From contig PJET01000024.1 in assembly GCA_002825515.1 (NCBI GenBank), forward strand, positions 1-9,870: a DNA stretch of 9,870 nt, written 5' to 3'. The position numbers and the translations under genes were made by a program. Position 1 is the first letter of the stretch, and each line of letters begins with the position of its first letter. The notes beneath the pieces were generated by a model. That model ran no database searches. It saw only the letters and a program-made list of their open reading frames with translations, and was not told the DNA's origin. This stretch comes from Candidatus Thorarchaeota archaeon MP11T_1 (GTDB taxonomy: Archaea > Asgardarchaeota > Thorarchaeia > Thorarchaeales > Thorarchaeaceae). Shown piece after piece: positions 1-6,507 of the stretch.

Positions 1-1
1 A

Positions 2-334
2 GCTCTTCCTGCTACATTCTTCACTTACGGTGATGGCTATGTAAGAGTGGATTGGGTTGGAGACCCACCAGACCAGACCACCCTTGATGCAATCCAGGCA
101 GCTATCACAGCACACGACCCTGAAGGACAGACTGATGCTGAGATTGCTGAAGAGATAGCGGTCACTGCTAAGACGGACTTCTCTTCAATGCCTGATTGGG
201 CAACGTGGACTGCTACAGAGGCTTCAGACTGGATTGAGACCAATGTGACAGATTTAGCCAGTGCTAAGCTAGTGTTACAGAAAATGGCAATGGCGATCAT
301 CTATCTGAGAGATGTACTGAAGATCAACCTATAA
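2..334 (+). CDS. C-terminal part of phage virion-type protein (5' partial)
   Basis: The frame is open from the left edge of the window, so this is the 3' end of a longer gene; the internal GTG at 47 is probably not the true start. 110 residues are visible. They contain a segment reading GDPPDQTTLDAIQAAITAHD, followed by an acidic, Ala-rich helical stretch and a hydrophobic C-terminal helix. From general knowledge, Asp-Pro-Pro followed by a short helix ending in AHDP recurs near the C-termini of small phage structural or tail-associated proteins; the exact family was not identified. It is followed by membrane and lysis genes on the same strand, which fits the end of a tail module. It could also be a non-structural phage hypothetical. 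Confidence 0.6.
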   Translation, partial: ALPATFFTYGDGYVRVDWVGDPPDQTTLDAIQAAITAHDPEGQTDAEIAEEIAVTAKTDFSSMPDWATWTATEASDWIETNVTDLASAKLVLQKMAMAIIYLRDVLKINL

Positions 335-348
335 ACGATAATTATCGT
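335..348. repeat. 14-base perfect palindrome
   Basis: ACGATAATTATCGT reads the same on both strands. It begins on the base after the stop codon of the first gene and ends about 17 bases before the next start codon. As RNA it would form only a 5-bp stem with an AAUU loop and no U tract, so it is a weak terminator candidate; a dimeric protein's operator is an alternative. The site lies upstream of the Shine-Dalgarno GGAG at about 353-356. Confidence 0.5.
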
Positions 349-365
349 GGACTGGAGAAAAGATC

Positions 366-650
366 ATGTTCGCCATAGTAAATTTTGTGGTCGCATTATC
401 TATAATAGTAATGAACATTTATTACTTTATAAATACCAGAAATACTAAGAAATACTGGCGGTGGCTAAAACTGACATACGCCTTCAATGCTGCTATTATC
501 GCCGCAACCTATATACTCGCAGCTTTAGATGGTGGCAGACTCTTGATTGCTCGCGAACATGCCATAACACTTCTGCTAGTCACTATTCTTGCAGGATCGC
601 TCATGTCGGCTTTAGAAATTCATGATATTAAGAGGCAAACTAATGGATGA
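366..650 (+). CDS. Small membrane protein, three predicted TM segments
   Basis: This 94-residue protein is not one I recognise. Hydrophobic segments lie at about residues 1-23, 33-55 and 66-84, separated by a basic loop (RNTKKYWRWLK, about 25-35) and a short charged loop near 56-65; the C-terminus is charged. A good ribosome site (GGAG, 9 bases upstream) supports the start. The gene overlaps the following membrane-anchored coiled-coil gene by 8 bases (ATGGATGA), so the two are probably translationally coupled. Its place between a virion-type gene and the holin/endolysin pair makes a lysis-accessory or holin-like role plausible, but nothing in the sequence proves it. Confidence 0.65.
   Translation: MFAIVNFVVALSIIVMNIYYFINTRNTKKYWRWLKLTYAFNAAIIAATYILAALDGGRLLIAREHAITLLLVTILAGSLMSALEIHDIKRQTNG
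630..635 (+). promoter_or_regulatory. Ribosome binding site deciding the start at 643
   Basis: AAGAGG lies 7 bases before the ATG at 643. The alternative in-frame ATG at 622 has no comparable site and would add only seven residues, all inside the upstream gene. The start at 643 is therefore preferred. Confidence 0.6.
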
Positions 651-1170
651 AGACCTAAGTACACCACAACTAATCGTAGCTGTTACATCACTTATCGGTG
701 TTTTAGGGACGCTGATCGTATCTATTGGAACTTATCTGAAAAGCAAAGCTGAAGCTTTTGCTACTAAGGAGTCCATAGACGACAACGACGACAACCTCAG
801 GAAGCTGATTGAGAATACTGCATCGAGCCTGCTATCAAGCTGCATGAAAGAAATTGAATACATGAAAACAGAACTCGACAAGAGCAGAGAGAAGATACAG
901 GAACTGTCCGACGATTATGACAAGACAGTTACTGAACTCTCTGGAATGAAGGTGCAACTAGCTGTCTTGAAAAGACGCAATTCTCTCTATGTCAAATGTG
1001 CAACAGAACTTACTAACGCAGTCAGACAGTCCATCAGGATCAGAGACGCAGAAAGATCCTCCGAGATCGGTCCTGACTGCTCTGCCTGTGACGCAGCCGA
1101 CGAAGCACTATTAGTACAACTGAAGATAATCGAAAAGCGTTTCGAGAAAGGAGAAGATATTGACAATTAG
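643..1170 (+). CDS. Membrane-anchored coiled-coil protein (spanin-like topology)
   Basis: This 175-residue protein has one N-terminal transmembrane segment at about residues 9-31 (hydrophobic from LIVAVTSLIG onward). A long, highly charged helical region with coiled-coil character follows (about 40-115), and then a Cys-containing tail (C-x(2)-C in the segment DCSACDAAD). A single N-terminal anchor plus coiled coil beside holin and endolysin genes is the layout of phage inner-membrane spanins and other lysis accessories. There is no detectable sequence match to lambda Rz, and a monoderm-like host would not need a spanin, so this is topology only. A tape-measure chaperone or another virion accessory is possible. 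The start is set by AAGAGG and by the 8-base overlap with the upstream gene. Confidence 0.65.
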   Translation: MDEDLSTPQLIVAVTSLIGVLGTLIVSIGTYLKSKAEAFATKESIDDNDDNLRKLIENTASSLLSSCMKEIEYMKTELDKSREKIQELSDDYDKTVTELSGMKVQLAVLKRRNSLYVKCATELTNAVRQSIRIRDAERSSEIGPDCSACDAADEALLVQLKIIEKRFEKGEDIDN

Positions 1171-1221
1171 AAGACAAGTAGGTGATAATTCAAGCAACCA
1201 ATCTATTAGGAGATAAGAAAA

Positions 1222-1554
1222 ATGACCTCAGATACTATCTTACTGATCGCTGGCGCAGTTCTGTCACTCGTGTTCTCGTATGTGCCTGGACTGAATGTCA
1301 AGTTTGCTGCATTGAAACCAGAGTATAAGCGCGGGATCATGGCTGGTCTGTGCCTTTTGGTGGCAGCTGCCGTGTTCGGTATTGCTTGCGCTGGCTATGG
1401 CGGTAACTTCAACATAGAAGTGACCTGTGACCAGATTGGTCTTATTGGTCTGATCCAAAGCTTTATCGTTGCTGTAATTGCCAACCAGGGTGCTTATGCT
1501 TTGTCGCCACAAACGAAAGCCGTGAAAGAGGCTAAACTTATGGCAGGAGTGTAA
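1222..1554 (+). CDS. Holin-like phage membrane protein
   Basis: This 110-residue protein has hydrophobic segments at about residues 4-22, 38-58 and 72-94. The loop after the first segment reads VPGLNVKFAALKPEYKR, and the C-terminus is short, charged and Lys-rich (from about 97). Size, two or three TM helices and position fit a phage holin, which would pore the inner membrane to release or activate the endolysin. The next gene, a putative muramidase-like hydrolase, starts one base after this stop codon, which is the classic holin-endolysin order. AGGAG about 9 bases before the ATG supports the start. Cysteines at 44, 56 and 69 are unremarkable. The holin call rests on topology and context; I cannot name a family. 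Confidence 0.65.
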   Translation: MTSDTILLIAGAVLSLVFSYVPGLNVKFAALKPEYKRGIMAGLCLLVAAAVFGIACAGYGGNFNIEVTCDQIGLIGLIQSFIVAVIANQGAYALSPQTKAVKEAKLMAGV

Positions 1555-1555
1555 C

Positions 1556-2494
1556 ATGCAAATTACTATCTCTGTTTGGCGTCCTTGGTACGTGAAGTAT
1601 CAGCATCCAGAAAGGATTAGTCAGGCTAAGTCCCTGAATGCCAATCTATGTATGAAGGGTGCGAATTTCTATGACACTGGTGGTCTTTATGGAGGCGGTC
1701 TTTATGGACTTGAGACCGCTGCTATCTTCAAGCAACCATACAGCCACGGCAAGGATAATGATAGCCTTGAGCGCATGTCCAAAGCGGAAGGTGTTGGTAT
1801 AGACATCTGGTGCTACATGACCCTGCGCGATCCCGCGAGGGAGGCACGTACAATTCAGGACGCAATCGCACGTTGGAATCCAAAGAATGTATTCCTAGAC
1901 GTTGAAGCCGATGCTAAGAAGTGGAAAGCAAATACTGGAGCGTTCTTGCGATCCTTGGGCTATCAGAGGACATGTAGTGTCTGGTTGCAATCTTATTACA
2001 GACCCTTCTATCACATGGAGATTGACTGGCACAAATGGTTCACCTATATTGGTGACGGAGGTTATATTATTACTGGCAATTCTCCACAGGCGTACCCTTA
2101 TTCTGATAACATTATTCCAAGATATGAGCTGATGATACAGGAATATGGGAAAATACTTTCAGAAGCTGGTCGTCCTGATATACCCTGGTATCCAACTCTA
2201 CCTGTCTTCTCAGAAGGTGGCTGGACAGCAACTGCACCAGTGCTAGAGAAAGGCTATAATTTCTTAGAGAAAGAGCTAGGAGATTGTTTTGTAGGAAGCA
2301 ATTTCTACAGACAAGACTTCCTGCTTGATCCAAAGTACCAAGACATCTATAGCTGGATACTCACTTTGGAGGCAACCCCAACCCCTCCTACGCCTCCTCC
2401 TTCCACTTCTGTTGGGGTAAACCAGTTTGTGATCGAGCAGGTCTACCCAGGAATGCAAGCGAAGTGGGGGTACACTGGACCTAAACCCGTATAA
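1556..2494 (+). CDS. Putative endolysin, TIM-barrel (GH25-like) with Pro-rich linker
   Basis: This 312-residue protein looks like an alpha/beta-barrel hydrolase in its first ~270 residues. A strand ending in an acidic cluster (FLDVEAD, 113-119) resembles the Asp-x-Glu strand of GH25 lysozymes. Aromatic, substrate-cleft-like segments follow (about 143-170), with another strand-like segment near 208-217 (PDIPWYPTLP). A Pro/Thr-rich linker (about 272-287) leads to a C-terminal remnant of some 25 residues ending in WGYTGPKPV, possibly a short wall-binding or protein-contact tail. Its start is one base after the holin-like stop codon, with AGGAG 6 bases upstream. GH25 membership is tentative: the usual N-terminal Asp motif is not obvious. 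A tail-associated glycosidase is the main alternative. Confidence 0.6.
   Translation: MQITISVWRPWYVKYQHPERISQAKSLNANLCMKGANFYDTGGLYGGGLYGLETAAIFKQPYSHGKDNDSLERMSKAEGVGIDIWCYMTLRDPAREARTIQDAIARWNPKNVFLDVEADAKKWKANTGAFLRSLGYQRTCSVWLQSYYRPFYHMEIDWHKWFTYIGDGGYIITGNSPQAYPYSDNIIPRYELMIQEYGKILSEAGRPDIPWYPTLPVFSEGGWTATAPVLEKGYNFLEKELGDCFVGSNFYRQDFLLDPKYQDIYSWILTLEATPTPPTPPPSTSVGVNQFVIEQVYPGMQAKWGYTGPKPV
1679..1708 (+). repeat. Two tandem 15-base units inside the endolysin gene
   Basis: Two adjacent units (GGTGGTCTTTATGGA and GGCGGTCTTTATGGA) differ at one base and encode repeated Gly-Gly-Leu-Tyr-Gly, giving a Gly/Tyr-rich loop at about residues 42-51. It looks like a recent in-frame duplication. Confidence 0.75.
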
Positions 2495-2518
2495 CTCTGA
2501 CCAATCTATGTTTGTACT

Positions 2519-2547
2519 CATAGTAACTCCTTCAAGGGGTTGCTATG
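2519..2547 (+). terminator. 12-bp hairpin after the endolysin gene
   Basis: Arms 2519-2530 and 2536-2547 pair over 12 bp around a TTCAA loop. Two of the pairs are G-U, and they can form only in RNA copied as the + strand; in minus-strand RNA they become A-C mismatches. This points to a structure acting in the + transcript. The sequence after the stem is TTATTCC, a poor U tract, so it could be a weak or partial terminator between lysis genes and the phosphoesterase, an mRNA-stabilising hairpin, or a processing site. It lies 24 bases after the endolysin stop and ends 9 bases before the next ribosome site. Confidence 0.55.
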
Positions 2548-2556
2548 TTATTCCAT

Positions 2557-2561
2557 GGAGG
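2557..2561 (+). promoter_or_regulatory. Ribosome binding site deciding the phosphoesterase start
   Basis: GGAGG lies 6 bases before the ATG at 2568. An in-frame ATG at 2508 lacks such a site, and starting there would place the strong hairpin at 2519-2547 inside the coding region, so 2568 is the likely start. Confidence 0.75.
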
Positions 2562-2567
2562 TCTATC

Positions 2568-3419
2568 ATGGCTAAAGTACTACAGAAAACGATACAACAT
2601 AGATCACGAAGAGACACTTTTACCATAATCCCACTAGGAGATGTTCATATTGGATCGATGGCATGTGATGAAGAGCTTCTAAAGTCGGTGGTAAATAGAA
2701 TAAAAGAAGAAGAGAATACCTACTGGATCGGTATGGGGGATTATTGTGAGTTCATCAACCTGAGAGACCCACGCTCACAAATTGACATACTTGCAGGGTG
2801 GATGGATATGGCTGATCTTTTAGACATCTCGAAAGCTCAGATAAACCGTTTCTGTAACCATGTAGAACCGATTGCCCACAAGTGTCTTGGTATGCTTCAA
2901 GGCAATCATGAAGAAACATTACAGAAGCACTATGAACGTGCCGTATACTCAGAGATAGTAACGAGAATAAAAGAGATGGGTGGTCACAAGTCTGATGACC
3001 AGCTTGCTATTGGTTTCTATGGCTGGATCATGTTGACCTTTCTAAGATCGAGTGCTGCTATAAGCACATTCAGGTTCAATGTTCATCATGGCTTTGTCGG
3101 AGGCAGACTCAAAGGCGCAAAGGCACTGAACATGGAACGGTGGTTATGGAATCACGACTGCGATGTTGCCCTGATGGGACATAGCCACAACGCTGATGCT
3201 TTTACTGCAACGATTGAATATGTTGATAGAAGCGGACACATTCAGGAACAGATCAGAAAGGGAGGATACAGTGGTACTTTCCTGAGGTCTGTGATAGATG
3301 ACGGTCCTAGTACATACTCAGAGAGAAGAGGATACTATCCTACTCCCACAGGTGGGTGCGAAGTCTTCATAAGACCTGGAGCAAAGTTAGAAAGGGATAG
3401 AATAAAGCTTTTAGTTTAG
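2568..3419 (+). CDS. Calcineurin-like metallophosphoesterase
   Basis: This 283-residue protein carries the full metal-binding set of the calcineurin-like phosphoesterase superfamily in order: GDVHIG (Asp25, His27), GMGDY (Asp58), GNHE (Asn113, His114), the VHHG segment (His173-His174) and GHSH (His205, His207). Such enzymes use two metal ions to hydrolyse phosphomono- or diesters. The insert between the second and third motifs (about 60-105) and the C-terminal extension past 210 are not assigned. Phages commonly carry such enzymes with roles in nucleotide or nucleic-acid metabolism; substrate specificity cannot be read from the sequence. It is the last + strand gene, ending 4 bases from the stop codon of the facing minus-strand gene. 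Confidence 0.9.
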   Translation: MAKVLQKTIQHRSRRDTFTIIPLGDVHIGSMACDEELLKSVVNRIKEEENTYWIGMGDYCEFINLRDPRSQIDILAGWMDMADLLDISKAQINRFCNHVEPIAHKCLGMLQGNHEETLQKHYERAVYSEIVTRIKEMGGHKSDDQLAIGFYGWIMLTFLRSSAAISTFRFNVHHGFVGGRLKGAKALNMERWLWNHDCDVALMGHSHNADAFTATIEYVDRSGHIQEQIRKGGYSGTFLRSVIDDGPSTYSERRGYYPTPTGGCEVFIRPGAKLERDRIKLLV

Positions 3420-3423
3420 AACG

Positions 3424-4479
3424 TTAGCCTACCCCTCTGGCGTCACATATCTGCCTGTGTGACGCCTTGAGGTTATCTAACATCCAGTTCTCAATCTTGG
3501 TCATTGTGGTATGAATGCCTAGCGGAGAGCACAGCAAACCCTTTATCTTGGGTCTTTGCAGGAGCATGGGGGTATGCTCGATAAGTCCTTGACAGTACTC
3601 AGCTCCGACATAGTATCTGATACCATACGTGTCAATGTCTTTATTGACAGTATCCCAATATTTCTGTCCATGTTGCCAGTAGGTATATTGAATGCCATTG
3701 ACTATCATGTCACTTGATGCCGACTTGGTTAGTTCTATAATGGTACGAAAGAACCTAGTCATTCCAGCAGCTTGTCTGACAAGTTGTTCGTGACCAGCAG
3801 TCCACATTTCATTGAAGCCTGTAGCTTCTGCGATCACGAGATTCCTTCCTGCTACTTCCCCCACTATACTGCGTTCCAGCCATCTCTCTACCTTAGGGTC
3901 TGGATTGGTTTTCTTGAGTTCGTCCTCAGACAAATGTAGATTGAGGTCTCCATTGAATGACTTGAAAGACAGACAAGCATCAGTGTTGGAAGCAACTATA
4001 TGAGGAGCACTGCTTATAAAGCTCTCTCCATAGGTCTCGGCGCAGTACATCATTGTAAAGCTATCCCCCTTGTAGCGATTTCCTAAGAGGCGAATAAGAT
4101 TTCTCACATACGCATTAGCGTCTGGATTCCACATCGATAATGGAAAGAATGGGCGATTATCCAGCGACTCTGGCATTTCACCCAAGTACCACTGGTGGGG
4201 AAGACCGCGTGACGTTATGGTATGCACCCCAAGTACAACTTTCATACCAGCATCATGAACGTTCTGGATATAGGTGTCCAGAAAGCTCCAGTCAAACTCT
4301 CCCATTCTTGGCTCAAGCTGATCCCAATTCAAATACTGTATTACTGTCTTTACACCAGTATCACTGATCTTCTTCAGGTCTTCAGCCTTCAGACATCTGT
4401 CTCCTTTGCTCTCGTAGCCAGGAAACGGATAGGGATTATCCATTATCAGTATGTAATCATCGCCTCTTAGGAAACTCAT
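3424..4479 (-). CDS. TIM-barrel glycoside hydrolase-like protein (GH42/GH35-like)
   Basis: In this 351-residue protein the N-terminal half follows the GH42/GH35/GH5 barrel pattern. Residues 49-68 contain W52, L55-E56-P57 and G60-E61-F62-D63, and a HDAGMKVVLG strand follows (75-84). The segment YCAETYGES near 145-153 offers Glu148 or Glu152 as acid/base candidates. A second acidic candidate is in the GAEYCQGL segment toward the C-terminal third. No signal peptide is visible, so the product would act in the cytoplasm or be released by lysis. AAGGAG, 7 bases before the ATG, overlaps the stop of the upstream sugar-binding gene. The adjacent sugar importer genes suggest carbohydrate processing. 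The substrate is unknown, and a catalytically dead barrel with a virion role is possible. Confidence 0.6.
   Translation of the reverse strand: MSFLRGDDYILIMDNPYPFPGYESKGDRCLKAEDLKKISDTGVKTVIQYLNWDQLEPRMGEFDWSFLDTYIQNVHDAGMKVVLGVHTITSRGLPHQWYLGEMPESLDNRPFFPLSMWNPDANAYVRNLIRLLGNRYKGDSFTMMYCAETYGESFISSAPHIVASNTDACLSFKSFNGDLNLHLSEDELKKTNPDPKVERWLERSIVGEVAGRNLVIAEATGFNEMWTAGHEQLVRQAAGMTRFFRTIIELTKSASSDMIVNGIQYTYWQHGQKYWDTVNKDIDTYGIRYYVGAEYCQGLIEHTPMLLQRPKIKGLLCSPLGIHTTMTKIENWMLDNLKASHRQICDARGVG
3439..3466. other. 9-bp perfect hairpin at the convergent junction
   Basis: GGCGTCACA (3439-3447) and TGTGACGCC (3458-3466) form a perfect 9-bp stem with a 10-base loop on either strand. It sits within the last 14 codons of the TIM-barrel gene and about 20 bases past the phosphoesterase stop. 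Neither side has a T tract, so it is not a standard intrinsic terminator, but it could slow or stabilise convergent transcripts. Confidence 0.5.
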
Positions 4480-4490
4480 TGTGTTACTCC

Positions 4491-5534
4491 TTACTGACCA
4501 ACCGACTCCGCTAAATCGTTGATCGCATAATACTTGTCAACGTTTTCAATCGTGATCATTGGAGCTGGCAAGAAGTTCTCGTAAGGTACATCAGACACAG
4601 CACCCATGATATGCGTCAACAGCAGGACAGTACCAAAGTAATGCTCCTCGAACAATGGCTGTCCTACCAGCATATAAACCTCGCCAGACTTTACTAGGTC
4701 TAGGTTCTGCCGTGAGTAGTCCATCGAAATGATCTTGACCTGTCCAGGCTCTAAGCCATTCTCTTCTGCTGCCTTAGCCCAAGTGGTCGGACCATTACCA
4801 GTAGTGGAGAATGCGCCTTTGATTTCAGGGTTAGCTTGGATGACGCTGGATGCCACAAGAATAGCTTCAGCTTGGTCAAAGCCTTCCACCTGCATTTCAA
4901 GTATCTCGATGTCAGGGCAGTCTTCTAGTAAAGCCTTAGAGAAGTTCTCGGCAACTGCGTTCTCGCCATCATTCAGTGAAGATTGCGTGAGTCCTACTGG
5001 ACCTTCGCAGTCAAGGACTTTAGCCATTTCGTGTCCCGCGGCAAGCGCATATTGTACGTTGTCAGGAGCGGAAAAAGCTAGCAGACCAGGAACGGTATCT
5101 TCATATTGAGGAAAGTGAGTGCTGATAACTGGAATACCAGAAGCAATAATGTCCATTGCTGGCTGATAGTGTGCAGGTTGATAAATCGGCGTGATCACAC
5201 CTGCGGAGTTACCAACAGCAGTTTCCATCATGGAAACAACATCATCAAGACAAGCACCATCGCAACCATTATTCACACATTCAAGACCATAGTCTTCACA
5301 AGCTGCCAGGAAACCCGCAGTCATAATCCTGACTACTGGATGGTCATCATTGTCATGAATGAATCTAATGGGTTTGCCGTTCTGTGCTTCCTTGAAGAGA
5401 TTGACTGCCTCTACAACTTCAGGACATTCAGGGCATGTTACCTCTTCAACAGGAGCTGGCTCAGGTGTTGATTGAGCGCAAGCAGACAGAATAATCATCA
5501 ACATAAGTCCTAGTACCAAAAGTAATTTCTTCAT
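4491..5534 (-). CDS. RbsB-type sugar ABC transporter substrate-binding lipoprotein
   Basis: This 347-residue protein begins with a Lys-Lys basic start, a hydrophobic core and the lipobox LSAC (Cys19, the expected lipidation site). A Pro/Glu tether with CPEC (34-37) follows. The mature part has the two-lobed type I periplasmic-binding pattern of the ribose/xylose/AI-2 group: an N-terminal strand near IRFIHDNDDHP, IASGIPVIS as an inter-lobe segment, FSTTGNGPTTWAKAAEENGL, and VKIISMDYS. The length is typical. Six to eight extra cysteines (e.g. NNGCDGACLDD) are unusual and may form disulfides. It would capture a sugar or sugar-like ligand outside the membrane and deliver it to the permease encoded just upstream, 10 bases away. 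Its ribosome site TAGGAG overlaps the permease stop. The ligand is not identifiable. Confidence 0.92.
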   Translation of the reverse strand: MKKLLLVLGLMLMIILSACAQSTPEPAPVEEVTCPECPEVVEAVNLFKEAQNGKPIRFIHDNDDHPVVRIMTAGFLAACEDYGLECVNNGCDGACLDDVVSMMETAVGNSAGVITPIYQPAHYQPAMDIIASGIPVISTHFPQYEDTVPGLLAFSAPDNVQYALAAGHEMAKVLDCEGPVGLTQSSLNDGENAVAENFSKALLEDCPDIEILEMQVEGFDQAEAILVASSVIQANPEIKGAFSTTGNGPTTWAKAAEENGLEPGQVKIISMDYSRQNLDLVKSGEVYMLVGQPLFEEHYFGTVLLLTHIMGAVSDVPYENFLPAPMITIENVDKYYAINDLAESVGQ

Positions 5535-5544
5535 TTCGTTTCTC

Positions 5545-6507
5545 CTATAAGTCGAGCTTTACTCGACGTTGCCAATCTATTATGGCTGTTACTACCAATA
5601 TCACACCTACGATAATTGTATTCAGGTAGGGTGACAGTCCGATGACCACGAGTCCACTCTGGATTATTTGTAGCGCAATGACGCCGAGGAACATTCCAAT
5701 AAATGAACCTTCGTAGCCAAACAGGGACACTCCTCCGATTGCACATGCTGTGATCGATTGCAGTTCCCATCCTTGCCCTATGTCTGGTGATCCTGTAATC
5801 AGTCTGATCATTAACAGAATACCTGATAGAGCTGATAATGTTCCTACGATGATGAATGTTGATAGACTTATCTTGGATACATTTACCTCCGTCTTCCTTG
5901 CTATTTCTCTGTCGCTTCCTGTAGCTTTCACTTCTAGTCCATATACGGTGAAAAGCAAGATCAACTCACTGACTATCACCAGTACAAGAAAAATCCAGAA
6001 GTGCCATGATACCCCCAACGGTGTTCCCTTGCCAAAAGCTTTCACACTGTCAGGCATAGGATAGATTGAGAATCCTTCAGATATATACAACCCAATTCCT
6101 TTAGCTATGAAGAGAGTCCCTATTGTCGCCAGGAACGCTGGTATCTTCATCTTGAATACCAGAAAATAATTGGTACAACCGAGGATCGTACCACTTAACA
6201 GTCCCACTAATATTGATGGTATGACGGGGACACCTGTTTTTACGACTAGATAGCTTGCGATGACAGCAGCCATACCAGCGATTGACCCGATGCTTAAGTC
6301 GATTGATCCACTTATGAGTATCCATGTAACGCCTACGGACATTATACCTGTAAAGGCACTGGCTCTCAATACCGATTGGATATTGTTCGTGGTCAGGAAA
6401 GCAGGGTTTATCATAGTGAATAGTATCACCAGTAGTATCACTGATAATAATATCCCGATCTCTCGCTGTCTTACTAGGTGGTAAAGCCAGTGATTATTGG
6501 ATTGCAT
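5545..6507 (-). CDS. RbsC/XylH-type sugar ABC transporter permease
   Basis: This 320-residue integral membrane protein of the BPD_transp_2 class has about 8-10 hydrophobic helices. The diagnostic [10 protein letters not shown] segment follows the second helix, and the coupling-loop region reads [29 protein letters not shown] helix and the [22 protein letters not shown] motif of RbsC homologues come next, and the C-terminus is complete. Length is normal and there is no frameshift, so it looks functional. It should form the membrane channel for the binding protein encoded next. Its start lies inside the synthetase-like gene (34-base overlap) and has only a weak Shine-Dalgarno, so translation probably depends on coupling. 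No ATP-binding subunit occurs in the window. Confidence 0.93.
   Translation of the reverse strand: MQSNNHWLYHLVRQREIGILLSVILLVILFTMINPAFLTTNNIQSVLRASAFTGIMSVGVTWILISGSIDLSIGSIAGMAAVIASYLVVKTGVPVIPSILVGLLSGTILGCTNYFLVFKMKIPAFLATIGTLFIAKGIGLYISEGFSIYPMPDSVKAFGKGTPLGVSWHFWIFLVLVIVSELILLFTVYGLEVKATGSDREIARKTEVNVSKISLSTFIIVGTLSALSGILLMIRLITGSPDIGQGWELQSITACAIGGVSLFGYEGSFIGMFLGVIALQIIQSGLVVIGLSPYLNTIIVGVILVVTAIIDWQRRVKLDL

Noticed and set aside
1198..2510. CCAATCTAT word repeated at about 1198, 1641 and 2501 (and near 5572)
   Set aside because: The word is only 9-11 bases, copies occur inside genes as well as in gaps, and spacing is irregular, so chance is sufficient.
2508..2567. N-terminal extension of the phosphoesterase from the ATG at 2508
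   Set aside because: It has no ribosome site, crosses a strong RNA hairpin, and adds residues unlike the family; GGAGG before 2568 fits better.
3439..3466. Bidirectional intrinsic terminator at the convergent junction
   Set aside because: The stem is good, but neither strand has a T tract after it and it lies in coding sequence; kept only as a hairpin.
4729..5471. Plus-strand open frames opposite the sugar-binding gene
   Set aside because: They lack ribosome sites and recognisable motifs, and lie wholly inside a clear minus-strand gene.
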